From contig JAKQNR010000006.1 in NCBI GenBank assembly GCA_029565685.1, positions 62,001-126,000 of the forward strand: a stretch of DNA of 64,000 nucleotides, given 5' to 3'. Under the pieces are notes generated by a model. The model was given only the letters and a program-made list of their open reading frames with translations. It searched no databases and was not told the DNA's origin. The position numbers and the translations under genes are program-made. Of the stretch, positions 53,389 through 61,911 are shown piece by piece (position 1 is the stretch's first letter; each line of letters begins with the position of its first letter). The DNA comes from a bacterium. Lineage in GTDB: Bacteria; Zhuqueibacterota; Zhuqueibacteria; Residuimicrobiales; Residuimicrobiaceae.

Positions 53389-56300
53389 TTATTTTTTCGG
53401 ATATGGGGGCGCGGGCGGCACGACATTTTCTCCTGTCTGCAGTTGCTGCAGCACGACCTCGATGGCCTTGTTCAGCTGATCATCGATGCCTTCGAACTCG
53501 CGCGCCGGGTCGTTGTCCACCACGATATCCGGTTCCACGCCCACGCCTTCGATCACCCACTCTTTGCCTTCCACATCATAGCGGGAAAATTCCGGCCGGT
53601 TGAGATAGCCGCCGTCCAACAGCGGCAGCGAGCCGCGGATGCCGACCACGCCGCCCCAGGTGCGCTTGCCGATCAATTTGCCCATATTGAGCTTTTTGAA
53701 CTGATAGGGAAAGAGGTCGCCGTCGGACGCGGAGAACTCGTCGATGAGGCAGACTTTAGGACCCCAGAGCATCTGATACGGCTCCGTTGACGGCGTCGAA
53801 TTGCGGCTGATTTCAATCATGGTGATCTCGCGCCGCAGCCGTTCAATGAGCATGGGCGACACGTTGCCGCCGCCGTTGCCGCGCACGTCGATGATCAGAG
53901 CCTTTTTCTGCAACTGCGGATAAAAATATTTAACGAATTCGTTCAATCCCGCGACGCCCATATCCGGCACATGCAGATAGCCGACGCGTCCGCCGGTGGC
54001 GCGGTTCACCTTTTCGATGTTGGTCTGCACCCATTGGTAATAATACAGCCCCGATTCATCGTCGATGGGGACGACCACCACATCGCGTTGACCCGCGGTC
54101 TCCGGCTTACGATTAACGGTCAAGGTCACCTGCTTGCCGGCGGTGTTAAGCAACGCAGAATAAGGATCGGTCAAATTTTGCAGGGAGCGGCCGTCCACCG
54201 CCAACAGGTAATCGCCTTCTTGAACGTCGACGCCGATTTCGGTCAGCGGGGAGCGAAGCTTGGCATTCCAATTCTGGCCGCGCAGGATTTTATCAAAACG
54301 GCAATAACCGCTGGCAGAATCCCGCACAAGCCGGGCGCCCAGCAATCCGGTCTTCACCCGTTTAGGCTGAGGCCGGTCACCGCCGCCGACATAGGCATGA
54401 CCGACGTTGAGCTCAGAGATCATCTCTCCGATGACATAGGTCAGATCCGCGCGATGCCGCACGGACGGCAACAGGGCGGCGTATTTTTGCCGCATCGCCG
54501 GCCAGTCCACGCCGTGCATGTTGGGCGCATAAAAAAAATCGCGCATCTGCCGCCAGCACTCGATAAAGATCTGGCTCCATTCCGCCCGGGGATCCACGTT
54601 CATGTCCATGGCGGACAGATCGAGCTTTTCCTTTATCTCCACCGCTGCGGATGGCAGATCGATGATGGCCCAGGTTTTGTTTTGTCGGACCAGCATCTTT
54701 TTTCCATTGGCCGACAGGCTATACTCATCCAGCTGGCCGAGATCCACCTCCTTGCGATCCTTGAATTTCCAGGCGAACAGCCGCGATTTTTCATCACGGC
54801 CGGTGACTCGTAGGTAAAACGCCTGATCCGCGGCGCTGGAAAGCCGCCCATAGCGGCCCGCCGGAATCGGCAAAGCCACCAAGCGGTCTGAGATGCCCTC
54901 CAGTTCCACCTTGACCGCCGTGGAATCCGCCTTTTTCACCGCGGCCGCTTTGCCGGTTTCCTTTTCTGCAGCCGGGAGTTTCTTGACCTCCACCTCATCG
55001 CTCTGCGGCGCCAGAGGCGAGGGCGTCTCTTTGGCCAGCGTGACCAAATAGATGCGCGCCATGTCCTGATACGCATGATTCCATTCCGTCTGGCTGTAAA
55101 TGGGATTGAAATCCCGATTGGAGATCAGAAAGAGATATTTTCCGTCCCTACTGAACTCGGGCTGATAGGACTCGTACCATCCATCGGTCACCGCCGCAGC
55201 GGCGCCATCCTGCAGACGCGTCAAATACACTTTGCTCATGCCCCGTTCTTCGGGCCGGGTGTAGGCAACCCACCGGCTGTCCGGAGACCAGGTGTAGTCG
55301 CGGATCTCAAACCGTGCGGCGGAGGCCACTTCGATGATCTTGCGCGAATCGACGTCCACGCAGCGTAAGCGTTGCCGTCGGTCAGACCACAGCACTTTAT
55401 TGCCGTCCGGCGACCACAGCGGAGCGTATTTGTAGGTGCTGTCGCCGAAGGTGATCTGAACCGGGGCGCTGCGGCCGGCGGACTCCATGACATAGATCTC
55501 ATCCTCGCCGCTGCGGTCGGAGATAAATACGATACGGCGGCCGTCCGGCGACCACTGTGGCTGGCGCTCATGGATGGCCGGAGTGGCGGTGAGATTGCGC
55601 GTTGGGCCGTTTTGGGCCGGCAGAGAAAAAATTTCGCCGTGGCTGTTCAGCAGGGCTCTCTTGCCGTCAGGCGAGACCGCGGAGGCGTAGATGCCCTCGG
55701 CCACGTTTTTAATCGTTTTGCGGCTCTCCGGCAGGTCGTTGGCGATGATGATCGGCGTTTTGACGCAGGCCTCGGTAGTCACATCAAAACGGTAGATCAA
55801 GCCGCCGTTTTCAAACACAATGGCCTGGCTGCTGCAAGAGGGAAATTTGATGTCATACTCTTCAAAGTGCGTCAAGCAACGGGTCTGACGGGTCGACAGG
55901 TCGTAGACGTACAGGTTCATGCGCTTGTTTTCGTCGCGGTCGGAGATAAAATAGATGCGCTGGCCGATCCACATGGGGATGATGTCCTGCGCCGGATGGT
56001 TGGTGATGTTCTCCGTCGTCTTGGCCGCGACATCATAGATCCAGATGTCATCGGCTTGGCCGCCGCGATATCGTTTCCAGGTGCGAAATTCACGAAACAC
56101 GCGGTTATAGGCCAGGTGTTTTCCGTCCGGAGACCAGGAGCAGAATCCGCCGCGCGGCAGAGGCAGTTGTTGCGACAGGCCGCCGTCGCGGCTCACCTGG
56201 AACAGTTGGCCGATAAAATCGTTAAAGCTGATCTGCCGGGAGCGATAAACGATCTCTTTGCCGTCCGGCGTCCAGCCCATCACAATGTTGTTGGGGCCCA

Positions 56301-56637
56301 TGCGATCCGAAACATCGTCGCGTGAAAGGGTGGCGGTATGGGTCAGGCGCACAGGATCGCCGCCCTGGGCCGGCATTAAAAAAACTTCGGTGTTGCCGTC
56401 GTATTGACCGGTGAAGGCCAGCCATCGGCCGTCGGGGGAGAAACGGGCGAACATCTCGAATCCCTCATGAGCGGTGAGCCGGCGGGCCAGGCCGCCGTTG
56501 ACGGAAACGGTGTACAGATCACCGGCATAGGTAAAGACAATGGACTCGGCGGAGATGGCCGGAAACCGCAGCAGGCGGGATTCGTCGGCGGCCATGGCCG
56601 CGCTGACGAGAAAAAGCATCAAAAAGAGTTTTTTCAT
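53389..56637 (-). CDS. Tricorn-family protease
   Basis: 1082 residues with a signal peptide (1-17), so probably periplasmic. Order: N-terminal beta-propellers with TolB/WD-like repeats (repeated SPDGRWLAF, SPDGKHLAY, SPDGRRIVF, SPDGNKVLW, SPDSRWVAY), a charged linker near 545-575, a tricorn C1 domain (RDFFYAPNMHGVDW, ELNVGHAYVGGG with the catalytic His), a PDZ domain (EGDYLLAVDGRSLQNL) and an S41 serine-protease domain with DVRGNGGGN and nucleophile Ser971 in DEFSASDGD, plus RTWGGVVGI. Tricorn proteases trim peptides. Its gene stands alone between wecB and an AT-rich island. Confidence 0.93.
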   Translation of the reverse strand: MKKLFLMLFLVSAAMAADESRLLRFPAISAESIVFTYAGDLYTVSVNGGLARRLTAHEGFEMFARFSPDGRWLAFTGQYDGNTEVFLMPAQGGDPVRLTHTATLSRDDVSDRMGPNNIVMGWTPDGKEIVYRSRQISFNDFIGQLFQVSRDGGLSQQLPLPRGGFCSWSPDGKHLAYNRVFREFRTWKRYRGGQADDIWIYDVAAKTTENITNHPAQDIIPMWIGQRIYFISDRDENKRMNLYVYDLSTRQTRCLTHFEEYDIKFPSCSSQAIVFENGGLIYRFDVTTEACVKTPIIIANDLPESRKTIKNVAEGIYASAVSPDGKRALLNSHGEIFSLPAQNGPTRNLTATPAIHERQPQWSPDGRRIVFISDRSGEDEIYVMESAGRSAPVQITFGDSTYKYAPLWSPDGNKVLWSDRRQRLRCVDVDSRKIIEVASAARFEIRDYTWSPDSRWVAYTRPEERGMSKVYLTRLQDGAAAAVTDGWYESYQPEFSRDGKYLFLISNRDFNPIYSQTEWNHAYQDMARIYLVTLAKETPSPLAPQSDEVEVKKLPAAEKETGKAAAVKKADSTAVKVELEGISDRLVALPIPAGRYGRLSSAADQAFYLRVTGRDEKSRLFAWKFKDRKEVDLGQLDEYSLSANGKKMLVRQNKTWAIIDLPSAAVEIKEKLDLSAMDMNVDPRAEWSQIFIECWRQMRDFFYAPNMHGVDWPAMRQKYAALLPSVRHRADLTYVIGEMISELNVGHAYVGGGDRPQPKRVKTGLLGARLVRDSASGYCRFDKILRGQNWNAKLRSPLTEIGVDVQEGDYLLAVDGRSLQNLTDPYSALLNTAGKQVTLTVNRKPETAGQRDVVVVPIDDESGLYYYQWVQTNIEKVNRATGGRVGYLHVPDMGVAGLNEFVKYFYPQLQKKALIIDVRGNGGGNVSPMLIERLRREITMIEISRNSTPSTEPYQMLWGPKVCLIDEFSASDGDLFPYQFKKLNMGKLIGKRTWGGVVGIRGSLPLLDGGYLNRPEFSRYDVEGKEWVIEGVGVEPDIVVDNDPAREFEGIDDQLNKAIEVVLQQLQTGENVVPPAPPYPKK

Positions 56638-56745
56638 TTTTTAGCTGACCTGTTTGTATAGGATAAGAGTATTTTTAAATTATCTACGAAAACAATATTT
56701 TCGATCCAATTATACAGAAAGAATTGTAAAGTTTTCTTGAGATTA

Positions 56746-57627
56746 TTATTCTTTTAACAGCAGCGTCCTGTGATTAGTTCGATCATTATTTTTTTTCGAA
56801 GCGACGGCACCGTTTAAGAAACGATCTCTTTCACTATCTTTAAATCTATCAGCCAATTTTTGATCTAATATTTTTTTAAACACCGCAATAGCTAAATTTT
56901 CGACTTGCAACAATTCAGCAATGTTCTGATCGGGTTTTGATCGGCTAATAGGTTTGCCGTGGACAATAAACGAACGAAGTTTGTAAACTTTTTCTAACAA
57001 ATCCTTATCATGTGGAATTATTTCTTTAGCCAAGAAACAGTGCGTACGGTCGATAAAAGTTTTTTTTGCGCTTCCTCCTTCATCTTTAGAAAAGAGCGCT
57101 TCTATCGCGAGCATATAAAAAAGATATGCATCCACCCAATGAATGGCATGAAATGCTTTATAAAGAAAGAAGACCGCATTATGTGTTCTTGTACTTATCG
57201 ATCGTAAATTAAGCAGAGAATTATAATAGTCTTCAACTTTATAAAATTCTTTAATCGAAATAGTATTGTCAGAATTCTCTGGTTTTGTAGGAATCATCGC
57301 TGTATCTAAGCGATAATTATGGCGGGCGTCCTTAATACATAAAAAGAATCGAACAAAAGGAGAAAAATTTTTTAGAATTCTTATAGACATTAAAATCAAA
57401 TTAATATCTTCTTCATAATCTTCAGAACCGGGATCAATTATTTTGAGGGCCCATCTGGCAGTTTTTATTTTGGAAACATCTTGAATAGAAAATAGATCTG
57501 AAGAAGGAATTTGATTATGCGGATCAAAAGGAGTAATTACAAACTTTTTTTCCTGAAAAGCGTATTCACTGGTCCCAATAATATTTATACGGAATAAAGG
57601 GATTGTAATTTCTAGGGTTTCAATCAT
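56746..57627 (-). CDS. Apea-like HEPN domain protein in an AT-rich island
   Basis: 293 residues with DNA far more AT-rich than the flanks. No signal peptide or membrane helix. The C-terminal half (about 165-260) matches the helical HEPN pattern: DAYLFYMLAIEALFSKDEGGSAKKTFIDRTHCFLA then LEKVYKLRSFIVHGKPI, with the RX4H ribonuclease motif Arg218-His223. N-terminal 160 residues are not recognised. HEPN proteins with this motif are often toxin or anti-phage RNases. Base composition suggests horizontal transfer. No antitoxin is seen next to it. Confidence 0.65.
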   Translation of the reverse strand: MIETLEITIPLFRINIIGTSEYAFQEKKFVITPFDPHNQIPSSDLFSIQDVSKIKTARWALKIIDPGSEDYEEDINLILMSIRILKNFSPFVRFFLCIKDARHNYRLDTAMIPTKPENSDNTISIKEFYKVEDYYNSLLNLRSISTRTHNAVFFLYKAFHAIHWVDAYLFYMLAIEALFSKDEGGSAKKTFIDRTHCFLAKEIIPHDKDLLEKVYKLRSFIVHGKPISRSKPDQNIAELLQVENLAIAVFKKILDQKLADRFKDSERDRFLNGAVASKKNNDRTNHRTLLLKE

Positions 57628-57758
57628 GCGCGTCCGTTAAGGCTGAAAAAATTCGGCGGGATAACGCGAGCTTGCAATCGTTTCTTGGCCTTTCCTTCCC
57701 CACATATAATTTACAGTCGGCGTGATGAGATGAAAGGCCCAACAGGAAATAGTCTGAC

Positions 57759-58511
57759 CTAGTCCCATCCCTGATTTTCCAGCAGCTGTTCCGGCGGGAC
57801 TGGACGCAACGGGCGGGCCGGGCTGCCGACGACGATGACGCGATCCGGTACATCCTTGGTGACCACGCTGCCGGCCGCCACCACCGCATCCTCGCCGATC
57901 ACTCTGCCCGGCAATATGACCGCGCCGCCGCCGATGCGGCCGCCCTTTTTCACCGTCACCCCTTTAAAGTGATTAAAACGCTCCTTGGTGCGGCCGAGAT
58001 AATTGTCGTTGGTGGTATGGACGCCCGGCGCGATAAAGCAATAATCGCCGACCTCCGAGTAGGCGGTGATATAACAGTTGGTCTCCAGTTTGCATTTCTT
58101 GCCGATGCGGCAAAAATTCTCCACCGTGGCATTTCGGCCGATGATGGTGAATTCGCCGACCGACACGTTTTCGCGCACGGCCGCTCCATCCGCCACCAGC
58201 ACAGCGGCGCCGATGTCGCACCCCGCATAGATCACCACCAAGGCGCCCACCATGCAGCCGTCAGCGAGACGGGCCGGGGGCAATTCCTTTTCATCTTGAA
58301 AGATGCTGCGTTTGCTGCGCAAGGGCTGCTTGCCGATCACCGTGCCGGCATCGATGCGTACGTCGTCGCCGAGGATGGTTCCGCGGTGGATCACCACCTG
58401 ATGGCCGATCCGGCACCGTTTGCCGATCTGCACGTTGTCTTCAATGACCACAAAGTGGCCCAGTTCACACCCCTCGCCGATCTGGGCGGTGGTTGCGATG
58501 GCTTGCACCAT
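57759..58511 (-). CDS. Left-handed beta-helix acyltransferase (LpxA/LpxD-like sugar acyltransferase)
   Basis: 250 residues dominated by hexapeptide repeats from the start: AQIGEGCELGHFVVIEDNVQIGKRC, GTILGDDVRIDAGTVIG, YAGCDIGAAVLVADGAAVRENVSVGEFTIIG, GAVILPGRVIGEDAVVAAGSVVTKDVPD, VGSPARPLRPV. It resembles the acyl/acetyl transferases that make N-acyl amino sugars (WbpD/FdtC type). ATG 58511 has AAGGAAGG upstream. It lies 32 nt after the Wzz gene; coupling suggests it modifies a sugar of the exported polymer. Confidence 0.85.
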   Translation of the reverse strand: MVQAIATTAQIGEGCELGHFVVIEDNVQIGKRCRIGHQVVIHRGTILGDDVRIDAGTVIGKQPLRSKRSIFQDEKELPPARLADGCMVGALVVIYAGCDIGAAVLVADGAAVRENVSVGEFTIIGRNATVENFCRIGKKCKLETNCYITAYSEVGDYCFIAPGVHTTNDNYLGRTKERFNHFKGVTVKKGGRIGGGAVILPGRVIGEDAVVAAGSVVTKDVPDRVIVVGSPARPLRPVPPEQLLENQGWD

Positions 58512-58543
58512 AACAGCCTTCCTTTTGAAAAATCGATAGATGT

Positions 58544-59767
58544 TCAGGAACGGCGCCGTAACCAGGCGCTCTCTCTCCGCCAGGCTTCGGTGAGACGGTC
58601 GAACTTGGCTTTTCTCTCCGGCTGTCCCAGCAGGGACTGCCAATAGGCCGAGAGCCAAATCCACAGAATGGTCAACAGCAGACTGAGCAGGCCAAACGCC
58701 AGCAACAGCATTTTGCGTTTCGGGGCGCTGCGGAAAGCGGGCGGCACCGCGCGATCCAAAACCTGAACCGTCGGTGTGTTGCGCGCCTCTTCAATTTTGG
58801 CCTGATAGTACTGCTGGTTCAACAGCGAATAGACGGTTTCCTGAATTTTCACCTCACGCATCAAACCAGCCAGGTGGATGCCCAGCTCCGGCACCTGCGC
58901 AAAGGGCAGGGCGTAATCCTTTCTCTCCGAACCATTGCCGAACTGCACCTCCTGGTACAGCCTCTGCAATTCGGCCAGCTCCCGCTGTAGTTTTTCCACC
59001 ACGGGATTGGCGGCTTTCATGCTCTGGCGCAGAACACCCAGCTGCACTTCTTTGGCGATGATCTGACCTTTAAGTTCACCTGCCCGCTCGATAGCGGACT
59101 TGGTCTGATCCTCCAAAGACACCGCCTGGTTCTGTTGCTGAAAATTCGCCAATTGACGGGTGGCCTGGGTCAATTTGTCCAACGTCTGCGCCAGCTGAGA
59201 TTCGATATAAATCCGCGAATTGCGCGCCCGGGATACCGCTTTCTCCTGATTCACCTGGTCCAGCGCCTCCACATAGGCGTTGGCCACGTCCGCCGCCAGT
59301 TGCCGTGTGGGCATCTCTGCGCTGATGGAGATCAATCCTTTTTTGGACAAAAGAAAGTGAACCCGCTTTGGCATTTTCAGCAAAGCCCGGTCTACAGAAG
59401 AAAAGCCCAGAACGCGATACAGCTGCAGACTGTCTTTTGCGACGGCGAATTTTTGCAGCAGCACCCGCTCATTCACTGATCGACTGTTGAGCATTTCGAA
59501 CAGCAAGTCCGCCGAAGATGTCTGCGCGCCCAAATTGATTCCCGGAATGGCGGCCTCCGACAGCATGCTCGTCATGCCCAACTTGTCCTCATCCGCCGGC
59601 GGCAGCAGGGTGGTCACCGCCGTGTATCTTTTCGGCAAAAGAAAGGTCAGCGCCAAAACGGCGATCAAAGTGACCGCCACATTGCGGACGATCAGCCGGC
59701 TGTTGCGCACCAGCAGCAGCAGCGAGTCGAACAGAGGTACGGTGAGAATATGCTTTTCATCGTTCAT
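58544..59767 (-). CDS. Wzz-type chain-length determinant protein
   Basis: 407 residues: an N-terminal membrane helix (about 31-46), a periplasmic Wzz domain with a long coiled coil (LAQTLDKLTQATRQLANFQQQNQAVSLEDQTK, LGVLRQSMKAANPVVEKLQRELAELQRLY), then PTVQVLDRAVPPAFRSAPKRKMLLLAFGLL with the proline-rich motif before the second helix. No Walker motifs follow, so the Wzc tyrosine-kinase half is absent. It sits 4 nt after the wza stop. It controls polymer length with Wzy. Confidence 0.9.
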   Translation of the reverse strand: MNDEKHILTVPLFDSLLLLVRNSRLIVRNVAVTLIAVLALTFLLPKRYTAVTTLLPPADEDKLGMTSMLSEAAIPGINLGAQTSSADLLFEMLNSRSVNERVLLQKFAVAKDSLQLYRVLGFSSVDRALLKMPKRVHFLLSKKGLISISAEMPTRQLAADVANAYVEALDQVNQEKAVSRARNSRIYIESQLAQTLDKLTQATRQLANFQQQNQAVSLEDQTKSAIERAGELKGQIIAKEVQLGVLRQSMKAANPVVEKLQRELAELQRLYQEVQFGNGSERKDYALPFAQVPELGIHLAGLMREVKIQETVYSLLNQQYYQAKIEEARNTPTVQVLDRAVPPAFRSAPKRKMLLLAFGLLSLLLTILWIWLSAYWQSLLGQPERKAKFDRLTEAWRRESAWLRRRS

Positions 59768-59771
59768 GGCT

Positions 59772-61691
59772 TTAGTCGGTTGCGGTGTGAATGACCAGAT
59801 ACATGGTGGCGATCTGCCCGGCCACGAGCATGACATCGCGAAAAATCTGCCAGTAGTTGTGATCCGCTTTGCGCGGCACCCAGATGCGATCGCCGGGAAC
59901 AAAGGTGCGGACCTCTTCGTCGTCGCAGATTTCGCCGGTCACTTTGATCACTTTAGTGCGCCGGCCGTCGGCATCCCAGGTGTAGCCGCCGGCTTGGCGG
60001 ATGTAGTGTTCGAGATTTGCGTTCGGTTTAAAGACCACGCCGCCCGGCTTGCTTACGCGACCGGAGATCATCACCACTTTAGGCGTCTGTGGGACATAAA
60101 TCAGATCTCCGTCTTCGAGCAACACATCCTGAGACCGGTCGTTTTGCACCATCAACCGGTAAAAGTCCACAACGATCTCTTGAATATCCGCGTTGTTCTG
60201 CTTCATGACGAAATATTCGTATTCCAATTTGCTCATTTCGTCGCGGGCCATGTTTTTCAACCGCAGAAACTCTTTATCCTCAACCACGGCCTCGCGCTTG
60301 CGGATCAATTTCGCCTCTCCCACCAGGGCCTCGTCAGTAAAACCGCCGGCCTCGGTCAAAAGCATTTTCAGCGTGCTGGAGTCCTTGACAATGGGATAGA
60401 GGCCGGGAAATTTAACTTCGCCGCGCAGCTCGACATTTTGCCCGACGCGCCATCCCGGAATGCGGCGTACAAACAGCTGATCATCCGCATCCAGCAGCAG
60501 ATCCTTTTCACGCTCGCCGCGGAGCAATACCGCCACCAGATCGATGTCGATGGTTTGCGCCGATTGCATCGGCTCCACCCGGGCGACCTGGGCCGAGAGC
60601 ATATAGGCGCTTCGATTCAAATATCCCGCTTTGTAGATCAGATCGCTGACGCGCATGTTTTCTTCAAACTCGTATTCGCCGGGTCGATTGACCTCGCCAA
60701 AGACGGTGACGATTTTTTTCGGCGTCTGGTCGAGCCTGGAAAAAATCTGGATGCGATCTTCGTTTTGCAGCATGGGGTCCAGATCCGGATTTTGCTGCAG
60801 CGCAGACCAATCGAGATAGCGCACACGGCGGCCGCCTCTCTCATCCCGGCGGCTGTGCTCGAGCTTTTCCAGGTACGCATCGTCGGTCAGACCGCCGGCC
60901 AATGCGACGATCTGGGTCAGGGTCTCTGGATGATGGGGATTGATCTCATAGATCGCAGGCCGGTGCACCTCGCCGCGCACCTGAACGCGTTTGCGGCAGA
61001 CCGGCACAAATATCTGATCGCCGCTCTGCAGTCTTCCATAAACGCCGGCCCCGGGTTTAAGCAGATAATCATACAGGTCTTCCTGCAGCACCAGGCTGTC
61101 GCCGCGGAACACCTGGATGTCGCGCAGTGAACCGATGGCGGTGGGCCCATCAGCCTGACTCACGGCATCGAGAACCGAACTTAAGGCTGTAATGGTATAC
61201 TGCCCCGGCATTCTGACTTCACCGGTCACGCCGACGCGGATCCATTTCGGTTCCACCAGCATCACGTCGAGGGTGAAATGGGTGTACAACCGCTGCAGTT
61301 TTTGCTGCAGCTGCTGTTTGAACTCGGCGAAAGAGAGGCCTTGAACCGGAAGCACGCCCAGCGTAGGAATGAAAAGCTGGCCGTCGGCGCTGACCACGGT
61401 TTCAAACGTCTCCTGCGCCTTGCCGCCGAGATAGATGGCCAGCCGATCGCCTGCGCCCAACTGATATTCGGGCGTCATGGCGCCGGCGGTCACGGCGAGC
61501 TTTTCCGCTCCGCTGGGTTTAAAAAAAGAATAACCAAACGGCTGTAATCCTGTTTCGAGGCTTCCCTCTTCCGCAGCGGATTCCACCGCCGGCTGAGTGA
61601 GCACCGGCGACAACTCTTTTGTTCCGCTCTGCGCTGCGAGTCCGGCTGCCAGGAACAACGCCGCTGTACCGATGTGGAAACACCTTTTCAT
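59772..61691 (-). CDS. Wza-type polysaccharide export protein with multiple SLBB domains
   Basis: 639 residues: signal peptide (1-22), a poly_export domain (YQLGAGDRLAIYLGG, VSADGQLFIPTLG), then about five SLBB domains (VTGEVRMPGQYTI, VRGEVHRPAIYEI, VFGEVNRPGEYEF, LRGEVKFPGLYPI, ISGRVSKPGGVVF) and a C-terminal helix (WQIFRDVMLVAGQIATMYLVIHT) as in Wza. It is nearly twice the length of E. coli Wza. It forms the outer-membrane channel for the polymer. A strong promoter-like pair lies at 61767-61795. Confidence 0.92.
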   Translation of the reverse strand: MKRCFHIGTAALFLAAGLAAQSGTKELSPVLTQPAVESAAEEGSLETGLQPFGYSFFKPSGAEKLAVTAGAMTPEYQLGAGDRLAIYLGGKAQETFETVVSADGQLFIPTLGVLPVQGLSFAEFKQQLQQKLQRLYTHFTLDVMLVEPKWIRVGVTGEVRMPGQYTITALSSVLDAVSQADGPTAIGSLRDIQVFRGDSLVLQEDLYDYLLKPGAGVYGRLQSGDQIFVPVCRKRVQVRGEVHRPAIYEINPHHPETLTQIVALAGGLTDDAYLEKLEHSRRDERGGRRVRYLDWSALQQNPDLDPMLQNEDRIQIFSRLDQTPKKIVTVFGEVNRPGEYEFEENMRVSDLIYKAGYLNRSAYMLSAQVARVEPMQSAQTIDIDLVAVLLRGEREKDLLLDADDQLFVRRIPGWRVGQNVELRGEVKFPGLYPIVKDSSTLKMLLTEAGGFTDEALVGEAKLIRKREAVVEDKEFLRLKNMARDEMSKLEYEYFVMKQNNADIQEIVVDFYRLMVQNDRSQDVLLEDGDLIYVPQTPKVVMISGRVSKPGGVVFKPNANLEHYIRQAGGYTWDADGRRTKVIKVTGEICDDEEVRTFVPGDRIWVPRKADHNYWQIFRDVMLVAGQIATMYLVIHTATD

Positions 61692-61766
61692 ACGCGACCA
61701 AGTGGATGATGATAGGTCCAAAGAGACACAGGGCCCCGGGTAGGCCTGTTGAGAAAATCGTATTGC

Positions 61767-61795
61767 AATATAGTCATTATCTCCATTTTTGTCAA
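61767..61795 (-). promoter_or_regulatory. Candidate promoter of the wza-wzz-acyltransferase operon
   Basis: On the minus strand a perfect TTGACA (61790-61795), a 17-nt spacer and TATATT (61767-61772), 76 nt before the wza ATG. Confidence 0.7.
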
Positions 61796-61818
61796 TAAAC
61801 ATTCCCCGGCGAATAAAA

Positions 61819-61848
61819 CAGCCCCGGGTCGGAGAAAACCCGGGGCTG
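61819..61848 (-). terminator. Rho-independent terminator of the Ig-repeat protein gene
   Basis: CAGCCCCGGGT (61819-61829) pairs perfectly with ACCCGGGGCTG (61838-61848) across an 8-nt loop, followed on the minus strand by TTTTATT. It lies 64 nt after the stop at 61912. Confidence 0.92.
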
Positions 61849-61911
61849 CCGGAGGAGAAGGTACGGAGGAGGGCACCTTCTGAGGGGAAACCGCCTTCCG
61901 CAACGGACCGC

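Noticed and set aside
57620-57889. 89-codon minus-strand open frame after the HEPN gene
   Set aside because: It overlaps the well-supported hexapeptide acyltransferase in another frame and has no domain features.
59487-61130. 547-codon plus-strand open frame opposite wzz and wza
   Set aside because: Antisense shadow of two well-supported genes; no recognisable domain.
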